The notes beneath the pieces are model-generated. The model saw nothing but the letters and a program-made list of their open reading frames with translations. It searched no databases and had not been told where the DNA came from. A program made the translations under genes and the position numbers. Positions 23,401 through 35,095 of a stretch of 64,000 nt of DNA are shown one piece after another. How positions within the stretch are numbered: the first letter of the stretch is position 1; the number at the start of each line of letters is the position of its first letter. Source of the stretch: Bactericera cockerelli (taxonomy: Eukaryota > Arthropoda > Insecta > Hemiptera > Triozidae); contig CM044957.1 of the NCBI GenBank assembly GCA_024516035.1, positions 52,200,085 through 52,264,084 of the forward strand, written 5' to 3'.

Positions 23401-24282
23401 GATGGTTGAAATATGTGAAATAAAAATGTGTCTAGAAATATGTGCTTCAGAACAAGCCAACTTTTCAACTAAAGTTAGATAGAGACCATTACCCCCCAGT
23501 TGTAGCCAAGCTGGCTACAAGAACAACAATAAGTACTCATGGAGATACACTGTATAAGAGGAAGAATGTAGCTATAGGAATAAGTACACATGCAGATATA
23601 TTTGGTACAGCACATGATGATTAGCTGAGCTGCAATTCTGGTCACGTCTTACCAGTTTTATTTCAATAATAATTTGTTAACATGGAACAAGTGAACATTT
23701 GCAATGAGGTATCCACCTGGCTGTTCAGGTAGGGTTGAGTGGAAGAGTATGTTGGAAACTTTAATGCTATTCAAGACTTTTGAATCTGTAGATAATAAGG
23801 TTAACTTTGTGAGTAAATAAAAATCATGTAGGTATAGGAAATTATTGTACTTAGTTACATTAATTTCTAAGGGTTATTGCCTATGGCGGGGTTTTTGCCA
23901 TAGGAAAGAACCTGCATAATATAGGTATTTTATCCATGTTGTTTATCTTTTTCATTTTTATATTGTTCTCTATTTTGTGTTTTATTCATTATTTGTTTGT
24001 ACATAATAATTATGTTCTATTAATAAATAATTTAATAATAATACTTTCGAGTCCATGTGTATGTGTAATGTCAGAATTGATAAGTTGACAGGATTGATAT
24101 GAGTATTGAGCCAGAATCAGGGCTCTTTTCGTGTCAAGTGTGTATAGTGTAAAATAAATATATTGTATTGAAAAATTCTCAAAATTTGGTAATTAAAAAT
24201 ATTGTATTAACATTTAATCAATAATACCTATCCCTCTTTCCTCCCTTCTAGGTACAAGTTAGAAAATTGACTCTTATTTTAT

Positions 24283-24497
24283 TTTTTGGGTTTAACGTTA
24301 CTTTTAACTGCACGGTGATATCACGACGGGGGGGGGGGTGTTACTTGCATTCGCAGGAAACTCACAAACCTGCTACCCACATTAATCTCACCCAGCTGGA
24401 ATGCCAGCATCACGGAATCTTCACCTCGCTGAACGTTGCTTAACTTGGGTGATCCTACGAGAACCGGTGCATTCAACGCGCCATTGACGCTGGCTGA
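24283..24497 (-). mobile_element. 5S-headed SINE (family D)
   Basis: Reverse copy: GTCAGCCAGCGTCAATGGCG, GAACACC-like GAATGCACCGGTTCTCGTAG, AAGTTAAGCAACGTTCAGCG. A poly-G tract sits in the CACCCCCGTC stretch. Confidence 0.88.
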
Positions 24498-25038
24498 CTC
24501 TTGTTCAATATGAAAAAATTACAACTTTTCTAGAAAATTTCTGCTCAAATATGAAGACGCAGAACACATCATACTGGGGTTCAGATGTCTCTTAGATATT
24601 GCTGATTTAAGTTTTGCACTCATCCAGGATTATAAACCAGTTTCCGAGCCTTTTACAAAAATTAGGACCCTCGAAAGCCCAGGCCAGAAAAAGGTCTCAG
24701 CCTCCAAAAGCAGGCTAGGCTGGCTAGGTGAGATCTTCTGCCTTGGTCACATTTGCTCATAGATTTAGAAAGTAGATAACGAACTCTAGTCGAGAACTGA
24801 AGCACGCCTTCCGCTTAGGAAATAGCATACAACTGCCTCAATAGAAAATGGCGAACATCATGCTAATAGCATGGGGTTTCCAGAGCATTGGGGGTTCTTT
24901 ATCTATTTATTATTTTTAAATCTATTACCTACAGGCTGAGTTAGGTGTTAGGTCCCGGAACAATATGAAAGTTCCCTTGAACGATATAGATATTACCATT
25001 GGTAATTGTGAGGGGACCATTCAAGAAAGAGACAAGGA

Positions 25039-25094
25039 CTTAATATTTCAGAGATATACAGAAGGTAAGTTCTGTATGTCTCTGAAATATGAAG
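25039..25094. repeat. Long imperfect hairpin
   Basis: CTTAATATTTCAGAGATATA..CAGAA pairs with TTCTGTATGTCTCTGAAATA..TGAAG across a 6-base loop. Confidence 0.8.
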
Positions 25095-25465
25095 TCTGAA
25101 TGTACAAAAAAAATTAAGAAAAAGACTGAATGTATATGAACTCGGAAAGTTAATATGAACTCATAAAAAGAAGAAGAAGAAGAAGAAGAAGAAAAAGAGA
25201 AAGCCCAAGGTCCGAATTATAAAATAAATTCCGACAAAAATAACCCAGACCCTCCCTCAAGTCAGAGTTTCAACCAATCACAGCTCAACACTAGTACGAG
25301 TTGATAGACATTTTTTTCTAAATCGGCTTAAATGCGATGAATTGGCAAGTAAGTACAGGTAACTCCTGTTACGAGTCAAATAGCTAAATTTAAAAATAAT
25401 ATTAATATTAAATTATAATAAGGGCAAAGCATAAAACTATTAAGCCTAGAATCAAATAGGAGAAT

Positions 25466-25521
25466 TAGACAGCGTCGATGGCGCGTTGAATTCACCAGTT
25501 CTCGTACGATCACCGAAGTTA
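25466..25521 (+). mobile_element. 5S-headed SINE (family D), 5' part
   Basis: CGTCGATGGCGCGTTGAATT, CACCAGTTCTCGTACGATCA, CCGAAGTTA follow the 5' half of 5S rRNA (GTTGAA.ACACCGGTTCTCGT.CGATCACCGAAGTTAAGC). The rest continues at 25728 after an inserted family A SINE. Confidence 0.85.
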
Positions 25522-25727
25522 ATAATAATAATAATTATAATATCGCATTATTTATCTGCCCGATTAGAACTAATGAGTCCCATTATTTCAGCAGTCAGCA
25601 CAAGACGTATTATTATGTGGTCAAAATCCCAAATGGGAGGGAAACTTGTCATGTCCCGACTGGGTTTTGAACATGCGACCACCTCTGGATTACCAGTCAG
25701 ACGCCTTGACCACTGAGCTACAGAGAC
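25522..25727 (-). mobile_element. SINE family A inserted in a 5S-headed SINE
   Basis: Minus orientation: TGTCTCTGTAGCTCAGTGGT head, TGGGATTTTGACCACATAAT body, (ATT)n tail at the left. AGTTA is duplicated at 25517-25521 and 25728-25732, and the flanks join as one family D SINE. Confidence 0.9.
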
Positions 25728-25905
25728 AGTTAAGCAACGTCCAGCGAGGTTAAGACTTCGTGATGTTGGCATTCCGGCCCAACCCAGGCTGAGTGAGGTT
25801 AATGTGGGTAGCAGGTTTGTGAGTTTCCTACGAATGGAGTGTAACACCCCCGTCGTGATATGACCATGCAGTTGAAAGTGACGTTTAACTAAATAAAAAA
25901 TAAAT
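25728..25905 (+). mobile_element. 5S-headed SINE (family D), 3' part
   Basis: AGTTAAGCAACGTCCAGCGA continues the 5S-like head; body GGCCCAACCCAGGCTGAGTG, GGTTTGTGAGTTTCCTACGA, CCCGTCGTGATATGACCATG, then an (A)-rich tail. Confidence 0.85.
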
Positions 25906-26055
25906 AAAAAAGATTAATAAAATTTCTGCCGCGCAGTTATATCTTACGGGGCACACTTGTACGTACATGTATAATTAATTGTATATATGTATAATTTGTA
26001 CATACGTATGTACACACTTGTACGTACACGTATATAATTATATTTATATATGTAT

Positions 26056-26269
26056 CAGGCGCGGCCGGTGGGAAAATGTTTGTGGGGTGCTACCACATAA
26101 ACCGGAGAATTTGAGTTTGTTTACCATGCAAATCATAAAATTAATTATGCATTCATTATTCTAGAAATGAGTGATAATTTTCATTATGTACGAGCTAGGT
26201 CTTGAGAAAATCCCCTTTTTCGTCTGAGGATGCTGCAGTTCGGCAGTTCCTTAGCACCGGCCGCGCCTG
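26056..26269. mobile_element. Short hAT-like MITE, 214 bp
   Basis: Perfect 15-bp inverted ends CAGGCGCGGCCGGTG and CACCGGCCGCGCCTG. Flanks ATATGTAT and GTATGTAT match at 7 of 8 positions. A truncated relative starts at 61376 (CAGGCGCGGGAGGTGG..CCACAT) just after ASAP exon 4. Confidence 0.7.
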
Positions 26270-26279
26270 GTATGTATGT

Positions 26280-27250
26280 ATCTATAATGTATGCAGTTCA
26301 GGTCCAGTACATTGTAAATGCACATCAATCAGAATCTTATTGATAACCTACGACGTTTTCCTGAAATAACGACTGAACAAAAAATCGAACAAGAACTCTG
26401 GTTCCAAGAATCATTCAGATCTCTCAGGATTTTTCTGTGCATAAAAAATGCAACCTGCAATTTCTTGGTTTTTGCACCGCGCACAGAGCACAGAGGTTGC
26501 AATGAGACTTAATGGACATCATAAATTACTCTTGAACAGAAAGAAATGAAATTTGTATGAATAACAAATGAGCAGATTGTCTTGTGTGAGACGTAGTTCT
26601 TTTGTGCGAACTCTTCTAGATTGTTGCCATTTTGTTTTTAGATGACAGTATGAGCTTTCTGAAAAATATTTTTACTATATATTATACTGTTTTATTTTAT
26701 TATTATTTTTGATATTCTCTTTGTTACCCTTTAAATTGTAGTATGAATATTTTTATTTTTCTTCAGATTTCATTAACTGCAATAATATTGTTTTATAATT
26801 ATAATGTTTTGTTAATTGTTTTATAATTATAATTTTGCTATTATCTTTACATTTATTTTTAACTACATTTTTTGACACTGTGATATATTTAATTTTATTT
26901 GACATAGGTATTGTTTACCTTTATTGTTGTGTTTATATATTGACATTATTTGTAAATAGGACTAGCTCCGTAATAAACACCCGTTTACCGGGTTTATTAT
27001 TATATTATTATTGTAAATTTAATATATTTTATAGTGTGATATAATGTAATAGGTTGATTTATTTAACTGTATTGTATTACACTCATATACAACGTCAATT
27101 CAAATCAATTGTTACTACCTATATACCCTTTTCTTCATTGTAACCCCCTCTTAAATGATGTTTTTTTGTTCTATTTTTTCGTTTTGAAATGGAGGATTGG
27201 GGGATTTAAATTTGGTTTACTGTAGGTCCAGAAGAGCATTGACTATTTTT
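26280..27250. other. No gene seen
   Basis: AT-rich sequence. TTTTATAATTATAAT is duplicated near 26790-26830; no exon recognised. Confidence 0.5.
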
Positions 27251-27253
27251 TTC

Positions 27254-27435
27254 TGTCCCGATAGCTTTGTGGTCAGGGTGATGCCGCGCCGCCGATCTGG
27301 TAATCCAGAGGTCGCAGGTTTGAAACCCAGCCGGGACATGACTAGTTATCCTCCCATGTGAGATTTTGACCACATAATAATACGTCTTTAGCTTACTGCT
27401 AGAATAATGGGACTCATAGCTACTATTATTCATCA
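27254..27435 (+). mobile_element. SINE family A
   Basis: TGTCCCGATAGCTTTGTGGT, CAGGTTTGAAACCCAGCCGG and CTGCTAGAATAATGGGACTC. An ATT tail follows. Confidence 0.85.
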
Positions 27436-27805
27436 TAGGGTGGCGTCATCGTGAACGATGGTAGCAAGACAGTGGAGGAATGACTCAGCACTTCTACCAC
27501 TGTCTTTACAAGGAGGCTAACAATCGACAAGGGCCCCCAGAACCAAACTAATGCTGGTCTACTCCCTGTTTATAGTCCCCCAGCCAGACTATTATTAATA
27601 TTATCCAGCCGTAAAATGTGGAAGTAGGAGTGCCAGAACCTAACAACAATCAACAGAGTTTGTTTAAAAATGTCGTCTGCTCTCTGGGAAAAGTGGAGCT
27701 AAGGCTAATTTTCGAATCCATTCTCACTAAAAAAGTGCAAAAAGAGACATAATTATAGGTAAGTAATAATTAATATAAGGAGACTTGCTCTGTAAAGACA
27801 GTTTT

Positions 27806-28042
27806 AGCTAGCGGTGCGTCGAATACACCAATTCTCGTTCTGGTACTGAAGTGAAGCAACGTCCAACGAGGTTAGGACTTGGATGGGAGACCATTCAAAT
27901 TTGAATCCTCGTTTTCTATTCCCGGCCACACTCAGGCTGGGTGAGGTTAATTTGAGTAGCTGGTTTGTGTGTTTCCAGCGAATGGAGCGTAACACCCCCG
28001 TTGTGATATGACCATGACCAAGCATGCAGTTGACGTTAAAAA
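27806..28042 (+). mobile_element. 5S-headed SINE (family D), most complete
   Basis: GAAGCAACGTCCAACGAGGT and GGACTTGGATGGGAGACCAT match the 5S internal control region (box A to box C: AAGCAACGTC..GGTTAG.ACTTGGATGGG.GACC). This supports a Pol III 5S-type promoter origin. Confidence 0.9.
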
Positions 28043-28082
28043 GTTAGATATCCATCAGTTTTCCAATTGATGCAATAAATTT

Positions 28083-28186
28083 CACCCAACGCATAATGAT
28101 AAGACTCTAAGGGTTAGGTGATAGAAAATACTTTAAGCATTAATCTCGCCTGTTGGTTACCTTCCACTAAAAAGTATTATTATTCA
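28083..28186 (+). mobile_element. SINE family B, 3' half
   Basis: AAGACTCTAAGGGTTAGGTG, GCATTAATCTCGCCTGTTGG, TTCCACTAAAAAG, ATT tail. Confidence 0.7.
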
Positions 28187-28430
28187 AAGTTCTCCTCTGT
28201 GACTCACCGAAATTCAAGTTATGAACCGGAGAAATCTAATCTCCATTAAATTGAAATTTGCAACAGGCACTTATTGAGCGCTAAGGCTATTTTGTGAATC
28301 AAGGTTATGCCAAATTGATTTATTGTCAAATCTGTACAGGTATGACTCGTACTACTTGAAGTACATAAATATTATGTATGTCTATGACAATTGGCGCTCT
28401 TCAATTCTATGTTAGAAACTTTATTTCAGT

Positions 28431-28640
28431 GTAGTGGTAGTCAAGTGCTTAAGACGTTCGTAATGCTTAGGGATCCGTTAGTTCGAGTCCCACCCAGTGC
28501 ATGAATTTTTCTTCATTAATTTGCCTATAATTATGACCACATAATAATAATAAGACTCTGAGGGTTAGATGGTAGAAAATTAACCTTGCCTGATGGTTAC
28601 CTTCCACTAACTAAAGAGTGTCATTATTATTATTATCAAG
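28431..28640 (+). mobile_element. SINE family B, full-length
   Basis: GTGTAGTGGTAGTCAAGTGC, GTTCGAGTCCCACCCAGTGC, CTCTGAGGGTTAGATGGTAG and an ATT-repeat tail. Confidence 0.88.
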
Positions 28641-28876
28641 GGACTAGATTTTTTTTTTTTTTTTTTTTCTTATATCTAGGTTTCTGTTATAAAGAGGTTA
28701 TTTTCCCTTATAAAGGAGGTAAATTGGACCTGGAAATTCTTCTTTTATATCGAGGTTTCTTTTTTTTCCAAGTCTCTTTTTCCTTCCTTTTTTGGAGTCT
28801 TTCAGCTATGTTTATGAACGGAATATTCTGAGTATGGGTTGCATAGTCACTAACAGACTGATTAAGCATGGCCATT

Positions 28877-29083
28877 GCCGACCTCCGTGGCTCATTGGTT
28901 AAGAGCATTGGTTACTGAACTGGAGGTTGAGGGTACGAATCCCGGCCGGAGCGAAAATTTCTGACCAAGTTTTTCCATTTATAGAATGGCATGGGTGTAA
29001 AGGTAAAGTGCCCTGAAGTAATGCGAAAGTGGTTCTGGGGCACAATCATTTTTTTAAAGAAGAAAAAAAAAAAAAAAAAAAAA
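28877..29083 (+). mobile_element. SINE family G
   Basis: Head GACCTCCGTGGCTCATTGGT, GGGTACGAATCCCGGCCGGA; body ATGGCATGGGTGTAAAGGTA, GCGAAAGTGGTTCTGGGGCA; long A tail (29058-29083). Confidence 0.8.
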
Positions 29084-29135
29084 AACACGGCCATTAGTCA
29101 ATTGCTTGTAGATTTTTATTATTATTATTATTTGA

Positions 29136-29406
29136 TCTGGTTGCAGGGTTTTCAGTGAAACCCTTACAATTATTAACACTGCGACCTAATTAAATCTATT
29201 GTTACCAGTTGATTCTATTTGGTTTTAACGTCCTGACTGAGATTTTTATGCTGGTTTAACCAGCTACCCACATTAACCTTACCCAGCCAGGGTGGGGTCG
29301 GAAATGCCAGCCTCACGTGTTTGGATGATGGAACAGAATTTTCGTCGAAAAGTCTGCCCCAACCGGGAGTTGAACTCGGGAACTCTGGACTACGGGCAGT
29401 AGTCAC
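29136..29406 (-). mobile_element. SINE family C, head partly lost
   Basis: Reverse copy with GATCTGGTTGCAGGGTTTTC, GATTCTATTTGGTTTTAACG and CCAGAGTTCCCGAGTTCAAC (complement). Confidence 0.8.
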
Positions 29407-29437
29407 AGTTGATTGATTAAATCTGATGCAATTTTTC

Positions 29438-29575
29438 AAATTTATGTTGAACTTTTCACTGGCTCAATTTACATGAAATGCATGGGAACTATGTTTTCCG
29501 TAATCTTACACTCTGCCGCGCTGTCTCTTTCTTGGTATAGCTATAGATAGAGCGTTCTTCACACCTCGGCATGTC
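29438..29575. repeat. Interspersed repeat, copy 2
   Basis: A diverged copy of 936-1055 with an extra TAGCTATAGATAG before the GCGTTCTTCACACC block. Confidence 0.7.
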
Positions 29576-29891
29576 TGTTTGATCATTCTTATGAAATTGC
29601 TAAGACAGAATAAATACGGCTGTTACTGCTGTGGCTTGGCGATTAAGAAATAAGCCGCTTCATTCTTTGAATAGGAACCTATTTGTGATATCTTGGAAAA
29701 GTTTGATTGATACCTAAAAAGTGTTTGATAACAAAATTTTCCTTTTTTGACCGTTTCTGAATTCGAGCAAATTTACCACAAGGGTTCAGATTTATTCACA
29801 AGCGAATGGTGTAATCTCCTTCCTTGTCCAATTGTAGATATTTTGAGATGTAAAGTGCAGCGGACAAGCTAACAACAGGTTAGTTGTTATC

Positions 29892-30047
29892 AGTTATCAT
29901 ATTTTTGTTAATCACTTTATCACACCTACTCAAACTAGCTTTACTAAATCTAACCGGGACTTGAACGCCGAAACCGGGACTTGAACTACCGACCTCCAGG
30001 TTGCAAGTCCGTCACCTTATCGATCAAGCTATACTGAGGTTGGTCTG
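29892..30047 (-). mobile_element. SINE family F
   Basis: Reverse: CCTCAGTATAGCTTGATCGA, GACTTGCAACCTGGAGGTCG; it contains a 20-bp internal duplication of the AACCGGGACTTGAAC segment. Confidence 0.8.
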
Positions 30048-30551
30048 AAGATGTTGATAAATAAATTAATATGTATTACTTTGTTTAAAAAAAAGTTACA
30101 AGAATGTTTTGTACTGAAGATGCAGCTCAGAAACTCACGCGTGTACAATTTATACAGTACTTGTCAATAATTATTAACTTGTAGGTAATTCTTGTTTCAT
30201 GTTTATACATAAAAGCTATATATATACTTAACATAATGTACCTACTTATATCAGGTTTCTTTACAGTCGCTACGTTGTATCTACTGACAGTATTTTTTTG
30301 GAAATGATGCAATCTTATATGTCACTGGCAGAATGGACCAGGTAATGTAAAATTTTCTTATGTGTGTTTGTGTGTGTTTAAAATATGTAAGATGCTATAG
30401 GAAAATTTAAAATAAATGGTATTCTATTGTAGACGGGAGGCTAGAGTCGGAAAATCTACGTGGAGAGTTACAAAACCTTGGCCATTGAATGTTGTTTGAA
30501 ATGGCAAGTAGGGCCAATTTAAAAAAAAAAAAAATCAATTTTGAGTTTTAG

Positions 30552-30622
30552 TCGCTTTCAACTGCATGGTCATATCACGACGGGGGTGTTAACCCTCCGT
30601 TCGCTGGAAATTCGCAAACCTC
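30552..30622 (-). mobile_element. SINE family D, tail fragment
   Basis: TTTCAACTGCATGGTCATAT and TAACCCTCCGTTCGCTGG only. Confidence 0.6.
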
Positions 30623-30706
30623 GAACAGGAAGATTTATTCTAAGTGGACACTATCGCTTAACTGGGGCTATATTTTTCTTCTCTCGCAATATCTTTAAAA
30701 AAAAAA

Positions 30707-30737
<31 letters not shown>

Positions 30738-31244
30738 CCTTTTAAGCGCTTTAACTCTGTCATTAGACAGGTCGTTCGCGCCGATTCTTCTGGTGCATTA
30801 TATAAGTGTGTACAGTTTTATTCTTTTAAGATAACTAAGAAGGGAATCGGCGCTCTCGACAGAGTCTGACAGAGCTGGAGGGACAGGTAGGGAGGCTCTT
30901 ATTTGTACATGGAGATGGCAGTTTAGAATATGGTTAACTGAGATAATTTCGCCACAGCGGCAGTTTGGTGGAGGAGTGCGCTTGAATAGGAAGCTATGGG
31001 TGTATCGCGTATGGCCTATCCTCATACGGCACAGCACTACCTCTTCAAATCTAGTTTGCCTATCGCTTGAGCTCCAGTGAGATATGAGGGGTTTAAACGA
31101 CTTAAGTTTGTTGGAGTTGGGAATATTATTCCAAATGATTTGCCATTTTTCCTTGATAGATTTTGCTATGTATGGTTTGAAGTCATCAGAGGAACAGATT
31201 TTTATATTTATTTTCTTTTCATTTTTAATAAATGTAATATTAAT
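30707..31244 (-). mobile_element. LINE 3' fragment: RNase H/C-terminal tail plus poly(A)
   Basis: A minus-strand frame, open from about 31244 to a TAA at 30798, encodes KEKWQ..WN and then RMRIGHTRYTHSFLF, PPNCRCGE and VNHIL.C. This is the characteristic C-terminal zinc-binding tail after RNase H in I/Jockey-group LINEs. A short 3'UTR with an AATAAAAC motif follows, and an A-rich tail (poly-T on the plus strand, 30707-30738). The 5' end is truncated. Confidence 0.85.
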
Positions 31245-32099
31245 TTATTATAGGGCTCTGTGATTGGTTGAAAACTCCGACTTGAGGGCTCGTCAGGCTT
31301 AGCCTAACTTTAGTCCTGTTTCATAATATGTCCTAAAAACGGTTTCTTTCAGTCCGCTTCGGGGGTATTTGGCCGTGGCGGATGGCAGAAAAAACGAAAT
31401 TGGGTATGAATTCACGTGGAAAGGTAAGTACACGAAAAATGCCAACACCATATGATGCAGCTTGAGCCCCTGATTACAAAAACGTATCGCAAAAGTTTGT
31501 GTGACCGTTCTGCCATCAAGAAGCCTTTGCAACGCATCTCTGATAACTTAACTAACTAACTTAGAATTTGTTTCTGTTTCACTCAGATTGAGAGGAAACA
31601 TATACAAAGCAAGGAGTTTCAACATGGAGTATGATTAGTATGAAGCCGGAATACGCAACCATGAATTTTAATATACTACATACATCATTATTATGTTACT
31701 TTTTATGAAAAAAACTAACTTAAAATTTGCCGAAAGGGTGGATTTTGACTGTTTTGGCTAAGCGATTGAAAATATTTAGGTGTTTTGCAAGTTGTCTCAA
31801 AAGCCACGTGTCCTACTAACAAAGCATTCCAAAAAAAATTTGGGGGCATCCTGTGGTCCTGCGAAGGGTCCATTGACCACCAGAGTTTGAGCGCGTTTAG
31901 TTTGGAGATAAGGGGACCTCTCATTACTCTCTGTCAGAATGGACAATTGAAGTCATACGTCAATGTACAGAGAGCGGAATGACCGCTGGCATGACCTCTG
32001 TGTCCTCCATGGACACCCCCCCCCCCTTTTCCACCCACCCTCCTTAGTGTGTTTCCCGTGGGATATTTGTCGTAGAGAGGGTAGAAAGTATTATTATTA

Positions 32100-32288
32100 T
32101 TATTATACAACGCTTTATTAGGTATAAATGGACATTATGTACATACAAATAATTAATTTAACAATGAAAAAAAATGGAAACAATATATACAATGAAAATG
32201 AAAAAGAATAGAAAATATATAAAAACATAAGTCCTAACTAAAGGGCGGGGTTATTGCCTATGGCAATCTCTTCCACCCAACCCTCTGT
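32100..32288 (-). mobile_element. Family I repeat
   Basis: Reverse: GGTTGGGTGGAAGAGATTGC, CATAGGCAATAACCCCGCCC, ending in AATAAAGCGTTGTATAATAA. Confidence 0.65.
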
Positions 32289-32290
32289 GT

Positions 32291-32401
32291 GGATCCAGAG
32301 GTCACGGCTTCGAAACCCAGCCAGGACATGACGAGTTATCTACTGCTGGAATAATGGGACTTGCTATTCCTAATCGGGCAGTATAAATAAGGCAATATTA
32401 T
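32291..32401 (+). mobile_element. SINE family A, 5'-truncated, interrupted at the tail by a pogo-like MITE
   Basis: GATCCAGAGGTCACGGCTTC, AACCCAGCCAGGACATGACG, CCTAATCGGGCAGTATAAAT. The MITE starts in its ATT tail. Confidence 0.75.
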
Positions 32402-32403
32402 TA

Positions 32404-32772
32404 CAGTAGAACCCCGTTATTATGAACCCCGATATTATGAACTTCGGATAAAATGGACTTTTTTCCGTGATTTTTTTGAAATGGAAATTTTCTCTAATTT
32501 CTCAAGAATTACTGACTTCCTTAGATCCTCACAATAGGTCTATGTACAATGTACCTACATGCATATTTTGTATTTATATACCTAATTTGTACTTAAATGA
32601 ACATTCAACTACATACATATACGCCTGTTCAAATGTTTAAAATTTGGCTAATTTCCCTTTGTTTTACCTATGATTATAATATGGAATCCCGATATTATGA
32701 ACTTTTACATTGAACCCCGCTATTATGAACTACCCCTGGTCCCAATTAGTTCATAATGACGTGGTTCTACTG
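32404..32772. mobile_element. Pogo/Tigger-like MITE, 369 bp
   Basis: The left end is TA then CAGTAGAACCCCGTTATTAT, the right end GTGGTTCTACTG then TA. CCCGATATTATGAACTT occurs near both ends in the same orientation. CAGTAGAACC ends with TA duplication are typical of pogo/Tigger elements. It interrupts the tail of the family A SINE at 32291. Confidence 0.8.
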
Positions 32773-33084
32773 TATTATACTTGAGGGTTCGTTTTGGAAT
32801 TATTATACGACTTGAATTTCAATTAATGTTCATAAACATAAAATATTGCTCAACTTATTCCTCATGGTTGAGGTTGGTTGGTTCTGACACTCCTACTTCC
32901 ACATTTTACGGTTAGGTTGCCCTTCCTAACTCCAACCCTGTTAAGGGCGTCAATGATTTGTGTTGTCTTTTAGTCTAGGATAGTACCGTATCAGCTCAAC
33001 CTTCCCCAAGATAAATCCACACATGGATCCGATCCACAGAGCTGGATTTCATTACAGACGTTCCCGCGGTAGCTCGAGTTTCAA

Positions 33085-33240
33085 TCCCTCGCCGTTGGTC
33101 TGGTGATCCACAGTTCGCGGGTTCAAAACCCAGGCAAGTCATGAGAATGAAGGTATCCTCCGCTTGGAATTTTGACCACTGCTGGAATAAGGGAACTCTA
33201 CATAGTTCTAATCAGACAATATTAAGTGTTTATTATTAAG
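33085..33240 (+). mobile_element. SINE family A, diverged
   Basis: GTTCGCGGGTTCAAAACCCA, CGCTTGGAATTTTGACCACT, GCTGGAATAAGGG and a TATTATT tail. Confidence 0.7.
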
Positions 33241-33473
33241 AGATATGGCTAGAAGACTAGTCCTTGCTTCTTTTCTTCTAACCTAAGCAAGGTTTTTTGT
33301 CCTTGAGAATATTAAATGTAAGGACCTATAAAATATCATTCTGTTTAAATTTGAAAATAAATAAGACCATTGTTTAGACTGCTAAAAAAGGACATTTTAG
33401 TATCACCTCGGCAGTATAAACAAGGTAATTTCTATTCTATTCTTGAATATTTTAATGAAGATTGTTGTATATC

Positions 33474-33672
33474 TGTCCCGGTAGCTCAGTGGTAAAGGCG
33501 GCACTCTGTGAATCCAGAGGTCGCGGGTTCAAAACCCAGCCGGGACATGACAAGTTTTCCTCCCATTTGGGATTTTTACCACATAATAATACGTCTTGGA
33601 TTACTGCTGGAATATTGGGACTTAATAGTTCTAATCGGGCAGTCTAAATCAGGTGCTATTATTATTATTACA
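33474..33672 (+). mobile_element. SINE family A, full-length reference copy
   Basis: The head GTCCCGGTAGCTCAGTGGTA..GGGTTCAAAACCCAGCCGGGAC folds like a tRNA, with a perfect 7-bp acceptor stem (GTCCCGG/CCGGGAC) and A and B boxes of a Pol III promoter. The body (CTCCCATTTGGGATTTTTAC, TTACTGCTGGAAT, TCTAATCGGGCAGT) ends in an ATT repeat. Confidence 0.9.
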
Positions 33673-33856
33673 TTGCTTTCTATTGATGTGCGGTAACCGT
33701 GTGAGTCTTTCACAACGTTTTTAATGTCGTATAGCCTTGAAAGTCATGAAACAGCAACTACAGGCGACGCTTGTAGTCTGATGTGTTGCAGCTTGAGGTT
33801 CTCTAGTTCAAACCCTTGCCATGCGGAAAGTCCTCCGCATGTCAAGGGTTCGAACA

Positions 33857-34078
33857 ACCGCATAATCATATCACAAAGAGGGTTGAAACTCACAAGCCAG
33901 CAAATCAAATTATCCTTTCCCAGCGTGGGTGAACTGGTACTAGCCAGCATCACGAGGGTTCGAATTTGAATGATCACCCATCCAAGTTCTAACCTCCCTA
34001 GACGTTGCTTAACTCCAGTGATAGAACAAGAACTGGTATATTCTACGTGCTATCAAAGGCGACACGACGCTATCTAAA
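33857..34078 (-). mobile_element. 5S-headed SINE (family D), diverged
   Basis: Reverse copy: TAAGCAACGTCTAGGGAGGT, AGAACTTGGATGGGTGATCA retain the 5S control region. Confidence 0.8.
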
Positions 34079-34226
34079 TTGTAATAATAATACTTTTTAG
34101 TGTAAGGTATTTAAGGTAACCAATAGGCGAGGTTATTGCTCAATTCATTTTGGTCCCGCCGAATTCATGCCCAAAACGATGTCTTGGGTGCAGTCAATCA
34201 CTTTATACCTCCTAATAACCCTCAGG

Positions 34227-35095
34227 CAGTGCCGGATTACCCATATGGCGGATTTGGCAGATGCCAAGGGCCCCGCGCTTTAGGGGGCCCCGCGCTTGAG
34301 CAGCTTGCACTAGATATTATGAGATTTTTAAAAAGCTTGCACTAGGTATTTTTGGATAATGAGTAAGAAGAAGAAATAAAAGGGGGAAAATCACACACTC
34401 ACAGCAAAGTATATAAATTAAAAGAAAAGCGCGGGGCCCCCTATTACTATCTACTCCTCGAATCAACCACATGGACAGTTGGACACTAGCGGATTACCTA
34501 CTCCAATTGCGGATTTGGTAGATGCTAAGTTCCCCGCAGTTTTGGGGACCCCGCGTTTCGGGCAGCTTACCCCAATTATAAGTGTTTTTGAATGGCCTTC
34601 AAGTCGGTTTTTCTGGATTTTAATATTAAATAAAATCATAGCCAGTTCAGCAAAATATTAAAAGAAAAACCACAGGGCCCCCCTTAAAATTGACCACGTA
34701 TATGAAAATAGGTAGATCTCTATACCTATTGCCTGCGGCTCTTTATATAATATATAAATATTATATATTTATATAATTACTCGTATTTGAAAAGAATAAT
34801 ATTGACGGACGTGATTATCGACTTCGGTAATCTCTGCCATCAAACCCATAAAGTGTCTTCTGAGTGCTCAGTGATCGGCTTTATCGACATCTTAACCAAT
34901 GATCTTCATTATAGTCACCTGTGACGCTTTTAATGTTTTTTTCAAGATATTTTATTGTATCTATTTTCCGAGTACTTTACCCCTAACTTTGCAAAAATTT
35001 CGCCTGCGGCGCCGTCAAATTTACTTCTAAAAATGGTATTTTAGAAAAAAACTCAGTACAATTTTGGGGCCCCGCGCAGCCTTAATCCGGCACTG
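34227..35095. mobile_element. hAT-like MITE with exact 8-bp target duplication, 869 bp
   Basis: Ends CAGTGCCGGATTA and TAATCCGGCACTG are perfect inverted repeats. CCCTCAGG flanks both sides (34219-34226 and 35096-35103), the 8-bp duplication expected of hAT transposases. Inside are repeated GGGGCCCCGCGC motifs near both ends. No transposase is present. Confidence 0.88.

Noticed and set aside
33474..33547. tRNA-like cloverleaf with perfect acceptor stem
   Set aside because: The anticodon arm is irregular and the sequence continues into the family A SINE body; not a tRNA gene.
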